A stretch of DNA of 64,000 nucleotides from Hyphomicrobiales bacterium (lineage in GTDB: Bacteria; Pseudomonadota; Alphaproteobacteria; Rhizobiales; Rhizobiaceae), in assembly GCA_900468065.1 (NCBI GenBank), contig UBTA01000047.1:1-64000 (forward strand). Direction: 5' to 3'. A program made the translations under genes and the position numbers. Below the pieces are notes generated by a model. That model searched no databases and had not been told where the DNA came from. It saw only the letters and a program-made list of their open reading frames with translations. Shown here one piece after another: positions 9,599 through 18,604 of this stretch. Every line of letters begins with the position of its first letter. Within the stretch, counting starts at the first letter, position 1.

Positions 9599-10708
9599 TC
9601 AGGCCGCCTTGACCTCCGCAGTCGCGCGGTCAATCATCTCATTCTTCATGTCACGGTTGATCGACGAGAAGAAGATGATGCGATCGACTTCTTCCTGTGA
9701 CAGCGTCGAAGCGAGCTTTTCTCGGTCGGTGAGCAAGTCACCAACGCCATTCATCGTTGAACTGTAGCCCGACTGGCGGGTCATGGCTGCCCCGACATCC
9801 GGACTGGCCAGGATTGCGTCAAGAAGCTTGTAGGCATTCTCGGCATTCGGCGCATTGTTGACGACGTTGAGCGTGTAGCAAAAGCCGAACGTGCCTTCCT
9901 TTGGCACTGATAATTGAACCGGGTGGCCGTCCATGATGAGCTTGGCAGCCGGGCCTGACCACGAATGCGCGAGATAGATATCCTCGTTGATGAACATCTG
10001 CTGCACTTCAGAGCCCGCATCGTAGTACTTACGGACCATATCCTTGTGCTTGATCAGAAGGTCGCGGGCTTCGTTGGTTGCCTTCTGGGCGATTTCCGGC
10101 TTGCCGGCATAGGTGACGAAGTCACCGTCATGACCGAGATACTGCATGGCAATCGTCATGAAATCGCTGACGATATAGGATGTCTGCCCCTTGTACTGAG
10201 GGTCAAACATGATCTCCCAGCTCGGCGCCTCCTTGACATAATCGACATTGCGGGCGAGGCCTTCATACCCGGCAAGGATTGGCAAACCCCACAGGTTGCC
10301 ATCAATGCGCGCCCATGGAGCGTCCTGATAAGCGGTGTTGAGATTTTTCCAGTTCGAAATCTTGCCGGTGTCGAGGGGCTGGAGCAGCTTCGAGCTGATG
10401 AACTGTGAATAGCGATGGCCGGCAACCGTGACCATATCGGTTGAGGGATTTGCACCCTCGGCGGTGAGCAGATTGTACTGCTTTCCCTGGTCATCGGTTA
10501 GACGAATTCTGACTTCGATGCCTGTGTCCTTCTGGAATTTTTCCAGGAATTCCTGCGGCAAGAACTTGTCGTAGGTTGTGACGTTAAGGACACCGTTTTC
10601 CGCCCAGGCTGGGCGTGGACGAATAACGAAAGGCATTGCAAGAACAGCCGCTCCCGTGCCGAACAATTTCAGCGCGTTTCTGCGGGTCGTCGTCAACTTG
10701 TCACTCAT
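9599..10708 (-). CDS. ABC transporter periplasmic binding protein, PotD-like
   Basis: 369-residue extracellular solute-binding protein. The N-terminus TTRRNALKLFGTGAAVLAMP is a twin-arginine-like signal, so it is probably exported by Tat or Sec and cleaved after PAWA. The mature part begins LNVTTYDKFLPQEFLEKF, as in polyamine/iron/opine binding proteins of this family. A strong AAGGGGAAC ribosome site precedes the ATG. First gene of the leftward unit; the operator-like cluster at 10850-10902 lies about 140 bp upstream. Confidence 0.88.
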   Translation of the reverse strand: MSDKLTTTRRNALKLFGTGAAVLAMPFVIRPRPAWAENGVLNVTTYDKFLPQEFLEKFQKDTGIEVRIRLTDDQGKQYNLLTAEGANPSTDMVTVAGHRYSQFISSKLLQPLDTGKISNWKNLNTAYQDAPWARIDGNLWGLPILAGYEGLARNVDYVKEAPSWEIMFDPQYKGQTSYIVSDFMTIAMQYLGHDGDFVTYAGKPEIAQKATNEARDLLIKHKDMVRKYYDAGSEVQQMFINEDIYLAHSWSGPAAKLIMDGHPVQLSVPKEGTFGFCYTLNVVNNAPNAENAYKLLDAILASPDVGAAMTRQSGYSSTMNGVGDLLTDREKLASTLSQEEVDRIIFFSSINRDMKNEMIDRATAEVKAA

Positions 10709-10849
10709 TTAAGTTCCCCTTTTTTGATTTGAACTTGTATCGAGCCATAATCCGGAATTGTTCACGTGTTGTTGGAAAACACGGCTCCGCGTAGGCCGCA
10801 TCTGTGCCCAGGCAAAATAGATCTGTAAGGTAAGGCCTCCCCGCCTCTG

Positions 10850-10902
10850 TCCGGTATAACGCATTACGCATCCGGTAAACAGGAATTGACCTCTATACCG
10901 GA
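10850..10902. promoter_or_regulatory. Cluster of TCCGGTAWA half-sites upstream of the ABC importer unit
   Basis: Three related 9-mers occur here: TCCGGTATA (10850-10858), TCCGGTAAA (10871-10879, 21 bp or two helical turns further on) and the inverted TATACCGGA (10894-10902). The last one lies just downstream of a minus-strand TTGACA hexamer (10912-10907), where a repressor would block the leftward promoter. I infer an operator, most likely for the XRE-cupin regulator encoded in the unit. Confidence 0.5.
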
Positions 10903-11082
10903 TCATTGTCAAGCATCTTTTCGAGAAAGTTGTTGGACTCTACCCCGCGCTGTAGCGTCATACCCTGCCGGGGACTTCACCGGAGACGCCTGGTACGCAA
11001 ATGGCCCCTCCATCGGCAACCAGCCATTTTTGCCGTGCTTTGAACATGCCGCGGCCGCAGTCGAGAGTACGCCTTCGCCGAA

Positions 11083-11390
11083 TAGCGGTATCGCGCTTAA
11101 ACATATTGGCTTCCGCTGCAACCGCAGAGGTCAAGATGTTCTGAAGGATGTAACACCCGGGATAAAACCGGGTGAAGTTGTTGGAATTGACGACCCCTCC
11201 GGCTCGGGAAAATCCACGCTCAGGAAATTATCCAGAGGCTCTATTAAGCCAAGCGAAGGCGAAGTTCTGTTTGACGGCTCCAATCCCGCTGACGTGGATC
11301 CCGCGCTTGGTTGCGGCGCCATATGGGCGTCGTGCTCCAGGAAATCTGCTGTTCAACCGCACCCTTCACATACTCTACGGGAACTAGCCG
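11083..11390 (+). pseudogene. Decayed ABC/type I secretion ATPase fragment
   Basis: The plus strand encodes pieces of an HlyB-type ATPase domain in three frames. LKDVTPGIKPGEVVGI and PSGSGKST (Walker A, about 11190-11220) are in one frame to about 11318. MGVVLQE continues in a second frame (about 11323-11343) and NLLFNRTLH in a third. Type I secretion ATPases read VLQENLLFNRT at this point, so two frameshifts split one ancestral frame. No transmembrane part, signature motif or Walker B is left. It is a relic, not a working gene. Confidence 0.7.
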
Positions 11391-11757
11391 GTCTCGCCGT
11401 TCTCACGCACAATCTGCCAAGGAGCAGATCGGGGCCGCGTACCCGGAATTTAATACACTCATCGCAATCGACCATAACGATCAACTCTCGAAGCCCCCCG
11501 CCTCCAAGGCGGTGCCAGTGCGGATCGAGGCCACCCGTAGCACGTGATAGACCTCCCGGAGATCGGCGAACGGACAGGCGATCTTCGCCAAAGGACGGAG
11601 CACCCGCAAACCAGCGCATTCGGCATTCCGATTGGCCACTTGGTAAGCTGTGACTATCGCACCACCATCGTCTGGCGATACGGCATCGCGCCGAACTGCA
11701 CACCGGCCACGCATGACTACCGCCGCCTTCCGCCTGCACGCCCGCCTATAAGGTTGC
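11391..11757. other. Gene-free stretch after the ATPase relic
   Basis: Open frames here have no recognisable motifs and no ribosome sites. The stretch may hold further decayed sequence of the secretion ATPase locus, but I cannot align it to anything. Confidence 0.4.
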
Positions 11758-12459
11758 TCAATCCGGTTTGTGCACGGCATAGCGAATATGCAGCGCGCCA
11801 TGGCTCAAAATATCGCAGGAGATCAATGAGAGCTCGACCTTGCCTGCCAAGCCATCCTGACCGAATTCGATGATCCGGTCGCTCCCTGTTTTCGCCTCAA
11901 GAGCGGGGGCGACAATCAGGCTGAGTTCGTCGACAAGTCCGGCGGCCATCAGCGAACCATTGATGGCGGCACCGCCTTCCAGCAGAACGCGGGTGATGCC
12001 CAGCTCTCTACCGAGCAGTTCCAGCATCGCGCCGACATCGATGTCCTTTTTCTCGGAAACCACGTAGGAAATACCGTCGCTGGTCAATTCTGCCAGATGA
12101 CTGTCATCGACGCCGGACCCGAGCAGAACGACGACGTGATCGCCATAGAGTTCGTCGCCGGAAAAATGAAGCTTGCCGGAGGGATCCAGTGCGATTGCAA
12201 AGCTTGATGCGCCGGGCCTTGCAAAATGAACTGGCCCTGTGACGTCAAAGGGGCCGGCAGGCGGATGCGCTTCTGCTTTTGAAATCTCGGCCATGGTGAC
12301 GCGACCGACCATCCACGCGTTTCCCGCATGTTCCGCATGGACCTTTTCGTAGAGAGCCGACCAATCGGATCTCCCACCATCCCGACTTTTGGTCCACCGG
12401 CTGGGGTGCAGGCTGCCATCCGGTGATGTCATCATCAGGCAAATAACGTGAGGTCTCAT
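11758..12459 (-). CDS. RibD C-terminal/dihydrofolate reductase-like protein
   Basis: 233-residue reductase-fold protein. It begins RPHVICLMMTSPDGSL, typical of the RibD_C family (NADPH-dependent reductases related to the riboflavin reductase RibD and to DHFR), and later has VLLEGGAAINGSLMAAGLVDEL, of which LEGG.. and the DEL region bind substrate and NADPH in this family. Start at 12459, with AGGAAGGA about 10-15 bp upstream; the frame also continues to 12522. It is a stand-alone gene with no deaminase domain, so the substrate is uncertain. Confidence 0.82.
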   Translation of the reverse strand: MRPHVICLMMTSPDGSLHPSRWTKSRDGGRSDWSALYEKVHAEHAGNAWMVGRVTMAEISKAEAHPPAGPFDVTGPVHFARPGASSFAIALDPSGKLHFSGDELYGDHVVVLLGSGVDDSHLAELTSDGISYVVSEKKDIDVGAMLELLGRELGITRVLLEGGAAINGSLMAAGLVDELSLIVAPALEAKTGSDRIIEFGQDGLAGKVELSLISCDILSHGALHIRYAVHKPD

Positions 12460-13192
12460 TCGTACGCATTCCTTCCTCGTGGGCATAAACCACAAGATAG
12501 GGCCGTCACTGGCCGAAACCACCGGCTAGGATGTTTTGGACATGGCAAAGGGTGTCGGTACAATCCGGCAACGTTCGTGTGACCCTGCACAGGTTGTAAC
12601 GTTTGACAAATCGCAGGTGGATTGCCTCATCGGCGTGTGAGTTTTCCGGACAACACCGCTTGGCGATCGTCAGCCCGATCGCAGTGAAAATGGCGAGCAA
12701 CACGTGAATGTGGAGGTCGAGCCTTGTCGTTTGGCAGTTAGTCGTGAGACTATGTCTGCAACCATTTCAATGAGATAGCACGGTGCGTTATTTAAGATTG
12801 AGCATTTAATTTGAGATTCAGTTCGTGATTTGGAACCCTAAATTGACATTCATAACAAAAACAGAGGCTGTCCGTCCTAGCAGGTGACGCGCAGAAAACC
12901 ACAATATTTCCATATGTTAAATCAGGATTGGTCAGCGCGGAACGTGGGCAGTCCGTTTCAAATTTACTGCCAAGAGCTGCTCTAACGGGCGCATTCTCAC
13001 GATTAACTGCCTAGCGACAGCGTATCGTCTCATCCAGTTTTTGCGCGAGGACCCGAAAGAGGTGACAGCGCGGGCGAAACAGAAACACCCCGACGAGCAG
13101 GCAGCATGATCGTTTGTCCGTAGAACAGCTGTTGATTACTCCAGCATCGCTTATAATCTCCGGCCAAAGCGAGCTCGGTGCATTGGTGATAT
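12460..13192. other. Long intergenic stretch with a short coding-like relic
   Basis: No intact gene is visible in these 730 bases. On the plus strand an open segment from about 12990 to the TGA at 13107-13109 reads ATAYRLIQFLREDPKEVTA and ends KHPDEQAA; it looks like the C-terminus of a lost protein but has no start and I do not recognise the family. The A+T-rich part around 12780-12860 may hold a promoter for the following regulator. Confidence 0.4.
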
Positions 13193-16017
13193 ATGAACAG
13201 CCAACTCCTCAGGTTCGGTGAATTTGTCTTGCACCCGATGCAACGTCGCCTTTCAGCGAACGGTGAACCTGTCTCGGTGGGCAGCCGCGCTTTCGATCTG
13301 CTCCTCCTACTCGCCTCGCATCCGGGTCAGGTGATCACAAATCAGCAGATTGTTACCGCGGTCTGGGGGAAAGCAGTCGTGGACGACGCGAACCTTCGCG
13401 CCCAGGTCTCCACGTTGAGGCGACTGCTTCGCGACGATCAGCGCGACCCGAAATACATTTCGAACGTTCCTGGCAAGGGTTATTGCTTTATCGCCACGGT
13501 CGAAGGCAGCGAGCCATTGAAATCGCCTCCTCTCCCTGCCCCGGCAACTACGCCGGCCGCCCGAATCTATGGTCGATCGGCTGTAATCGAAGCGATTTCC
13601 GGCTTACTGGATCGCACGCGCTTCGTGACCATCACGGGCCCCGGCGGCATCGGGAAATCGACCGTTGCCCGCGCAGTCGCTTCAGCCCGCTGCGGGCAGT
13701 ATCGCGACGGCGTCGTCACTGCAGATCTCTCACAGATTCTCGATCCATCTCTGGTTCCGACAGCACTCGCCACCGCGCTGGCATTCCCAAAACGCTCCGA
13801 AAACCTGGTCGCGGACATCGCGAACTTTCTTCTCGACAAACAGCTCCTATTTTGCTGGACAGCTGCGAACACGTGGTCGAAAGCGCCGCATTTGTGACCG
13901 AGGCGATCATCTCCGGAACGACTGCCATCTCCATTCTGACCACCAGCCGCGAGCCGCTGCGGGCACAGGGAGAAAGGGTTCATCGATTGTTACCGTTGGA
14001 AACGCCGGTGCTGACCGATGGACCAGTTTCGGCCGAGGATGTGGTTGGTGTTCCTGCCATTGACTTGTTCGTCGATCGCGCCGGTGCCTGTCTCGGCGAC
14101 TTCGAACTGAATGACGATAACGCACTGCACGTCGCCGCCGTCTGTGCCCGCCTGGACGGCATTGCGCTTGCTATAGAACTGGCGGCCGGCCGGCTGGAGA
14201 CGATCGGCATTCAAGGCTTGGCTGCGTCGCTGACTGACTGTTTCAAGGTGCTGACTCACGGCCGCCGAACCGCACTCGCGCGCCACCAGACGCTTCGGGC
14301 GACTTTGGACTGGAGCTATAACCTTCTCGATATTAATGAGCAGCGGACCCTGCAGGCCCTCAGCGTTTTCACCGGAAACTTCACGGCCGAGGGCGCGCGC
14401 GAAGCGGCATCGGAAAATGGGACCCATGATGCAGCCGAAGACGCACTGATCAGCCTCACGTCAAAATCATTGGTTTCGGCAAGACCAACATCAGGAAAAA
14501 CCCTTTATCGCCTTCTCGATACGACCCGCACCTACGCCGCGCAGAGATTGGTCGAAGCCGAACAAGATGAGCCCGTTCGCCGCCGACATGCAAACTACGC
14601 GCTGTCATTGTTCGAACGCGCCGAGACCGAGCTTTACAGTCTCGCGCCCGATACATGGACGGAAGATTACATCGTCCACATTCCGACATTGCGCGCAGCC
14701 CTTGCCTGGGCTTTTGGCAGCAGGGGCGACGGATTGCTGGGTGCCAGGCTCACCATTTCGGCCCTCCCCTTGTTTTTCCGAATGTCCCTGATCGACGAAT
14801 GCCTCGGTTGGGTCGGCCGCGCGATTGCCTATCTCGAAGAAAATCCGGGGCTCGACGAACGCAATCGCATGAAGCTCTACGCCGCCCGTGGATGGCCTCA
14901 GATGCTATCAACCAGCAAGCTCGACAACGGCATGTCGGCCTGGGCGGCAGCGCTCCAGATCGCCGAGAGCATCGGCGACGTCGATCACCAGCTCCGGGCG
15001 GTCTGGGCCGCCTGGGTGGATCGGCTGAACAGTGCCGAGCCACGCGAAGCCCTGCAATTCGCCATGCGGTTCAAGGAGCTCGCAACCCGATCAGACGACA
15101 AGACAGACGCGATCCTCGGCTATCGGCTCCATGGCGCAACGCTGCATTGGCTTGGACGGCATGCCGAGGCGGAGGGGCTGTTGCGGCTCATGCTGAGGCA
15201 ATATGGTGATGGGGAGAGCTCCCATTCGGTGCGCTTTCAGTTCGATCAGCGGGTGACCGCCCGTATCATCCTGGCACGCACCCTTTGGATACAGGGATAT
15301 CCGCAAAAGGCTCTCGACGAGGTTCGCGAAACGATCGATTATGCGATGACGCTCGACCACAATTTGTCCTTAACGAATGTCCTTGCCGAAGGCGCATGCC
15401 CAATTGCGTTATGGACCGGTGAGATTGATTTGGCACGCGGTTATATCGCGCTCCTGACCGAACACACCAAGGCCAACTCTCTTGATGTCTGGCACACTTA
15501 TTCCTCCTGCTTCGCCGGGACACTGGCGCTGGCCGAGGGACAATCGCACCAGGCCGGAGCGCTTCTTGGGGCGGGGATGGCAAGCCTTCAACGGTCGGGC
15601 TTCATCCTGTTTCAAAGCGAATTCCTCTCCGTCAAGGCTCGTGCCTGTCTGCAGCAAGGCGAGGTCACAGCGGCGCTCGAATATCTGGACAGCGCGATAG
15701 ATCAATGCCGGCGGACCGGCGAGCACTGGTTTCTGGCGGAACTGCATAGGATTAAGGGCGAATGTCTCCTTGCACTTGCCCCCCTAGACGAAGAGGTCCT
15801 CGCCACATCGCAATTCCAGACATCGTTGCAGATCGCCGCGGATGACGGTGCTTTGGCATGGGAGCTGCGGTCAAAGATTAGCCTGGCGCGCTTAGGCGTC
15901 ACGCGGGGAGATGCGGGAGAAGCGCGCCGCGCTTTGCTGACAACCTACGACCGCTTCACCGAAGGCTTCGCCACTGCGGATCTCAGGCAAGCCAGAGCAT
16001 TGCTCGAGGCGATCTGA
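13193..16017 (+). pseudogene. Winged-helix/ATPase/TPR transcriptional regulator, frameshifted
   Basis: Large AfsR/MalT-like regulator broken by one frameshift. Part one (13193 to about 13848) has an OmpR-type winged helix (LLRFGEFVLHP to GKGYCFIATV, residues 6-102) and Walker A TGPGGIGKST (148-157). After CTCCT at 13844-13848 the frame must move back by one base: the next frame continues LLDSCEHVVESAAF, then LDGIALAIELAAGRLE, ATLDWSYNLL and a TPR-like helical C-terminus to 16017. The intact paralogue at 33541-36381 reads straight through at YLRDKQIMLVLDTCEHL, so a single base is missing here. It could be a real mutation, a sequencing error or, less likely, programmed slippage. The downstream hydrolase operon is its probable target. 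Confidence 0.8.
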
Positions 16018-16021
16018 GACC

Positions 16022-16064
16022 GTTTCACACCACGGCTCAGATATCGTTTCACACGGTTTCACAC
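16022..16064 (+). promoter_or_regulatory. Three direct GTTTCACAC repeats before the hydrolase operon
   Basis: GTTTCACAC occurs at 16022-16030, 16046-16054 and 16056-16064; the last two form a tandem repeat with a 10-bp period. Tandem sites of this spacing are what OmpR-type winged-helix proteins bind, and the regulator just upstream has such a domain. The array ends 94 bp before the hydrolase ATG. Operator function is inferred. Confidence 0.55.
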
Positions 16065-16158
16065 CACTTCATTCGCAAAAATCTCGCCCAGACGCCAAAG
16101 TGACCTCACTGAAGCAGGTCGGCCCGCTGTGACGATCGATCGGAACAGGGAGACGACA

Positions 16159-17130
16159 ATGGGGAACACAATCGTACTCGCAAACACGGAAGTTACGCGC
16201 AGGGATATCCTGGTTGCGGGACTTGGCGCTGCGGCTGTGTTGGCCATGCCGCATACGGTCAATTCCAAAGCCACGCCCACCAAATCCGATAGGGGAACCA
16301 GAAACATGTCGACGATCAAAACGAAAGACGGAACCGAAATCTTCTACATGGCCTGGGGCACGGGCCAGCCACTCGTGTTTCATCATGGATGGCCTCTCAG
16401 CGCCGACGACTGGGATGCCCAGATGATGTTCTTTCTGGAAAAGGGCTACCGCGTCATTGCGCACGACCGCCGCGGCCATGGTCGCTCCACCCAGACCGAT
16501 ACCGGCAACGACATGGACACTTATGCCGATGATGTCGCCGAATTGGTGGCCGCACTGGATTTGAACAACGCCGTCCATATCGGACACTCGACCGGCGGCG
16601 GCGAAGTCATTCGTTTTCTTGCCCGCCACGGCACCAAACGTGCCGCCAAGGCCGTCATCATCAGCGCCATCCCGCCTGTGATGATCAAGTCGGAGAAGAA
16701 CCCGGGGGGATTGCCGAAAGAGGTGTTCGACGGCTTCCGCACGGCGCTTGCGGCCAATCGCGCACAGTTCTACCGCGATGTGCCGGCTGGTCCATTCTAC
16801 GGCTTCAATCGAACTGGCGCCAAAGTTTCCGAAGGGGTGATCAGCAATTGGTGGCGGCAGGGTATGATGGGCGGCATCAAGGCGCACTATGACTGCATCA
16901 CCGTTTTCTCGGAAACCGACCACACCGACGATCTCCGCAAGATCGATATTCCGTTGTTTGTTATGCACGGCGACGACGACCAGATCGTCCCGATTGCAGA
17001 CTCAGCTCTCCTGTCGTCGAAGCTCGCTCCCCAGGCCACGCTGAAGGTCTACCCGGGCTTCCCGCACGGGATGCCGACAACGAATGCCGAGACCATCAAC
17101 AACGATCTGCTGGACTTCATCAAGGCGTAA
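16159..17130 (+). CDS. Alpha/beta hydrolase, non-heme haloperoxidase-like, with Tat-type signal
   Basis: 323-residue alpha/beta hydrolase. The start at MGNTIVLA follows GGGAGACGACA. Residues about 8-30 (TRRDILVAGLGAAAVLAM) form a twin-arginine-like signal, after which the enzyme core starts STIKTKDGTEIFYMAWG. The nucleophile elbow GHSTGGG, an acid in MHGDDDQIVP and the late histidine in PGFPHGMP give a complete Ser-Asp-His triad; HHGWPLSADDW is the oxyanion region of the non-heme chloroperoxidase/aryl esterase subfamily. It opens a three-gene operon and follows the frameshifted regulator. Natural substrate unknown. Confidence 0.85.
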   Translation: MGNTIVLANTEVTRRDILVAGLGAAAVLAMPHTVNSKATPTKSDRGTRNMSTIKTKDGTEIFYMAWGTGQPLVFHHGWPLSADDWDAQMMFFLEKGYRVIAHDRRGHGRSTQTDTGNDMDTYADDVAELVAALDLNNAVHIGHSTGGGEVIRFLARHGTKRAAKAVIISAIPPVMIKSEKNPGGLPKEVFDGFRTALAANRAQFYRDVPAGPFYGFNRTGAKVSEGVISNWWRQGMMGGIKAHYDCITVFSETDHTDDLRKIDIPLFVMHGDDDQIVPIADSALLSSKLAPQATLKVYPGFPHGMPTTNAETINNDLLDFIKA

Positions 17131-17138
17131 CGAAGACG

Positions 17139-17171
17139 ACGGCGGCCCGCGCCTGCGGATCGGGCCGCCGT
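17139..17171 (+). terminator. Strong GC hairpin between hydrolase and DJ-1-like gene
   Basis: ACGGCGGCCCG (17139-17149) pairs perfectly with CGGGCCGCCGT (17161-17171) around an 11-base loop. There is no T-tract, so it is either a weak terminator/attenuator or an mRNA processing structure within the operon. Confidence 0.55.
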
Positions 17172-17192
17172 GCTCCGATAGGGAGAAACACG

Positions 17193-17702
17193 ATGCGAAT
17201 ACTGTTCCTTATGTTTCCGGGCGACGCCGAGATCAGTTTACTGCGCCTCGGGCTACTGGCCCCCGCCTACTACCTGTTCAAGGATCTTCCAGCCGACGTC
17301 GTCCTGGCGTCGCCTCAGGGAGGAAGCCCAATGGCAAGTGCAGGCGAACATGGGACACGGGGAGACGACGTCCGGCGTTTTCTGGGTGACCGCATGGCGC
17401 GCGAGGAACTGGCCGACACACTCATGGTCGATCAGGTCGTCATCGACGATTTCGACGCGGCCTATTGTTTGGGTCTCGTCGGCGCAATTTGGAAACAGGT
17501 CGGCACGGAACGCGTGGTCTCACAGTTTCTCGACGCGGGAAAGCCTGTTGCAATCATCCCCGGCGCTGGAGTGGATATATCACCCCACGGCGCGGCGAAC
17601 GGATTGCTGATCATTGGCGATAATGACGCCTCTCCTCTCCTTGCCGCGCGCGCATTGATCGAACTTCTTCAGCAGAAACCAAATAAGAGGATGCCGTCAT
17701 GA
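17193..17702 (+). CDS. DJ-1/PfpI-like protein lacking the nucleophile cysteine
   Basis: 169-residue protein with good ribosome site GGGAGAAACACG. The opening MRILFLMFPG, the central IDDFDAAYCLGLVG and the late ANGLLIIGDNDASP follow the order of DJ-1/PfpI chaperone/glyoxalase-like proteins (D.DAVFYPGGHG and G.LITGQNP.S). At the nucleophile elbow, where the family has a cysteine in a (I/V)CHGP-like turn, this protein has AIIPGAGVDI, so catalysis by the usual cysteine is ruled out. It might be a binding or decayed form. It is followed by the MBL gene with ATGA overlap, so it is translated as part of a working operon. Confidence 0.6.
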   Translation: MRILFLMFPGDAEISLLRLGLLAPAYYLFKDLPADVVLASPQGGSPMASAGEHGTRGDDVRRFLGDRMAREELADTLMVDQVVIDDFDAAYCLGLVGAIWKQVGTERVVSQFLDAGKPVAIIPGAGVDISPHGAANGLLIIGDNDASPLLAARALIELLQQKPNKRMPS

Positions 17703-18604
17703 CCATTACCGCCGTCAAGAAAAGCGTGACCCTCGGCGTCGGACGGTCTTCCGACGTGCCAAACGTCGCTCCCTATCGCTTTCAGCAGGGCGACTTCAAT
17801 CTCACCATCCTGAGTGATGGTTATTTCAGTCTGCCTGGCACCGTCTTTGCGCCAGAAGCAAGCCTTGTGGAGCGCGCCGACGTGGTCGCGCGTCTTGGTT
17901 TTTCGAACGACACCATCCGCTCGCGCGCCAATATTCCGGTGATCACCATCGGAGACGAGGTGATCCTAGTCGATGTCGGTGCGGGCCAGAAATACGAGCC
18001 GACCGAAGGCTTGCTCGCCGGCAATCTTGCAGCCCAGGGAATCGATCCAGCCTCGGTAACGCGTGTCCTGTTCACGCATGGTCATCCGGATCATATCTGG
18101 GGTACGCTTACTGAGAACGGCGATCTCAGGTTTCCCAACGCGACCTATTACATGGGAGCGACGGAATGGAACTTCTGGATGGACCCCGACTTCCGCACGT
18201 CGATGCCTACAGTTCTCCACGATTTCGCACTCGGCGCGCAACGCGACCTGATGGCCGTGAAAGAGCGAATGGTCATGCTACAGCCGGGGGACGAGATCCT
18301 ATCCGGGATCGTCGCCTTGGATACGGCCGGCCATACGCCTGGGCACCTGTCGTTCGAGGTCGCTGGCGACGAGGGCCTGATTATCACCGCTGACGCTGCC
18401 ACTAGTCATGTTATCTCGTTCGAACACCCATCCTGGCGCTTCGGCTATGACATGCTGTCGGATCTGGCGATCAAGAACCGGCAGACCCTGCTCGAAAGGG
18501 CTGCCGCCGAAAAATTGAAGCTGCTCGGCTATCACTGGGCCTATCCTGGCGTCGGGTTTGCTGAACGCAAGGGCACCGCTTTCCAGTTCGCACCGGCGCA
18601 TTAG
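17699..18604 (+). CDS. MBL-fold metallo-hydrolase
   Basis: 301-residue metallo-beta-lactamase-fold enzyme. The metal motif THGHPDHIWG, the later GHTPGH histidine and the aspartate in TADAATSH are all present and would hold two zinc ions. It resembles quorum-quenching lactonase/alkyl hydrolase relatives of the fold, but the natural ester or lactone is unknown. The start overlaps the stop of the DJ-1-like gene (ATGA). With the alpha/beta hydrolase it makes an operon of two hydrolases, perhaps for stepwise breakdown of a cyclic or ester compound; this is inference. Confidence 0.85.
   Translation: MTITAVKKSVTLGVGRSSDVPNVAPYRFQQGDFNLTILSDGYFSLPGTVFAPEASLVERADVVARLGFSNDTIRSRANIPVITIGDEVILVDVGAGQKYEPTEGLLAGNLAAQGIDPASVTRVLFTHGHPDHIWGTLTENGDLRFPNATYYMGATEWNFWMDPDFRTSMPTVLHDFALGAQRDLMAVKERMVMLQPGDEILSGIVALDTAGHTPGHLSFEVAGDEGLIITADAATSHVISFEHPSWRFGYDMLSDLAIKNRQTLLERAAAEKLKLLGYHWAYPGVGFAERKGTAFQFAPAH

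Noticed and set aside
11172-11801. Several overlapping open frames on both strands between the ATPase relic and the RibD-like gene
   Set aside because: They lack ribosome sites and recognisable motifs and have skewed composition; they are chance frames in GC-rich DNA.
12506-12703. 65-codon minus-strand frame upstream of the RibD-like gene
   Set aside because: No ribosome site, no recognisable family and composition unlike real genes.
13840-13860. Programmed -1 frameshift at CTCCTATTTTG
   Set aside because: The sequence does not fit the X-XXY-YYZ slippery pattern and no stimulatory hairpin is evident; a simple one-base loss explains it.
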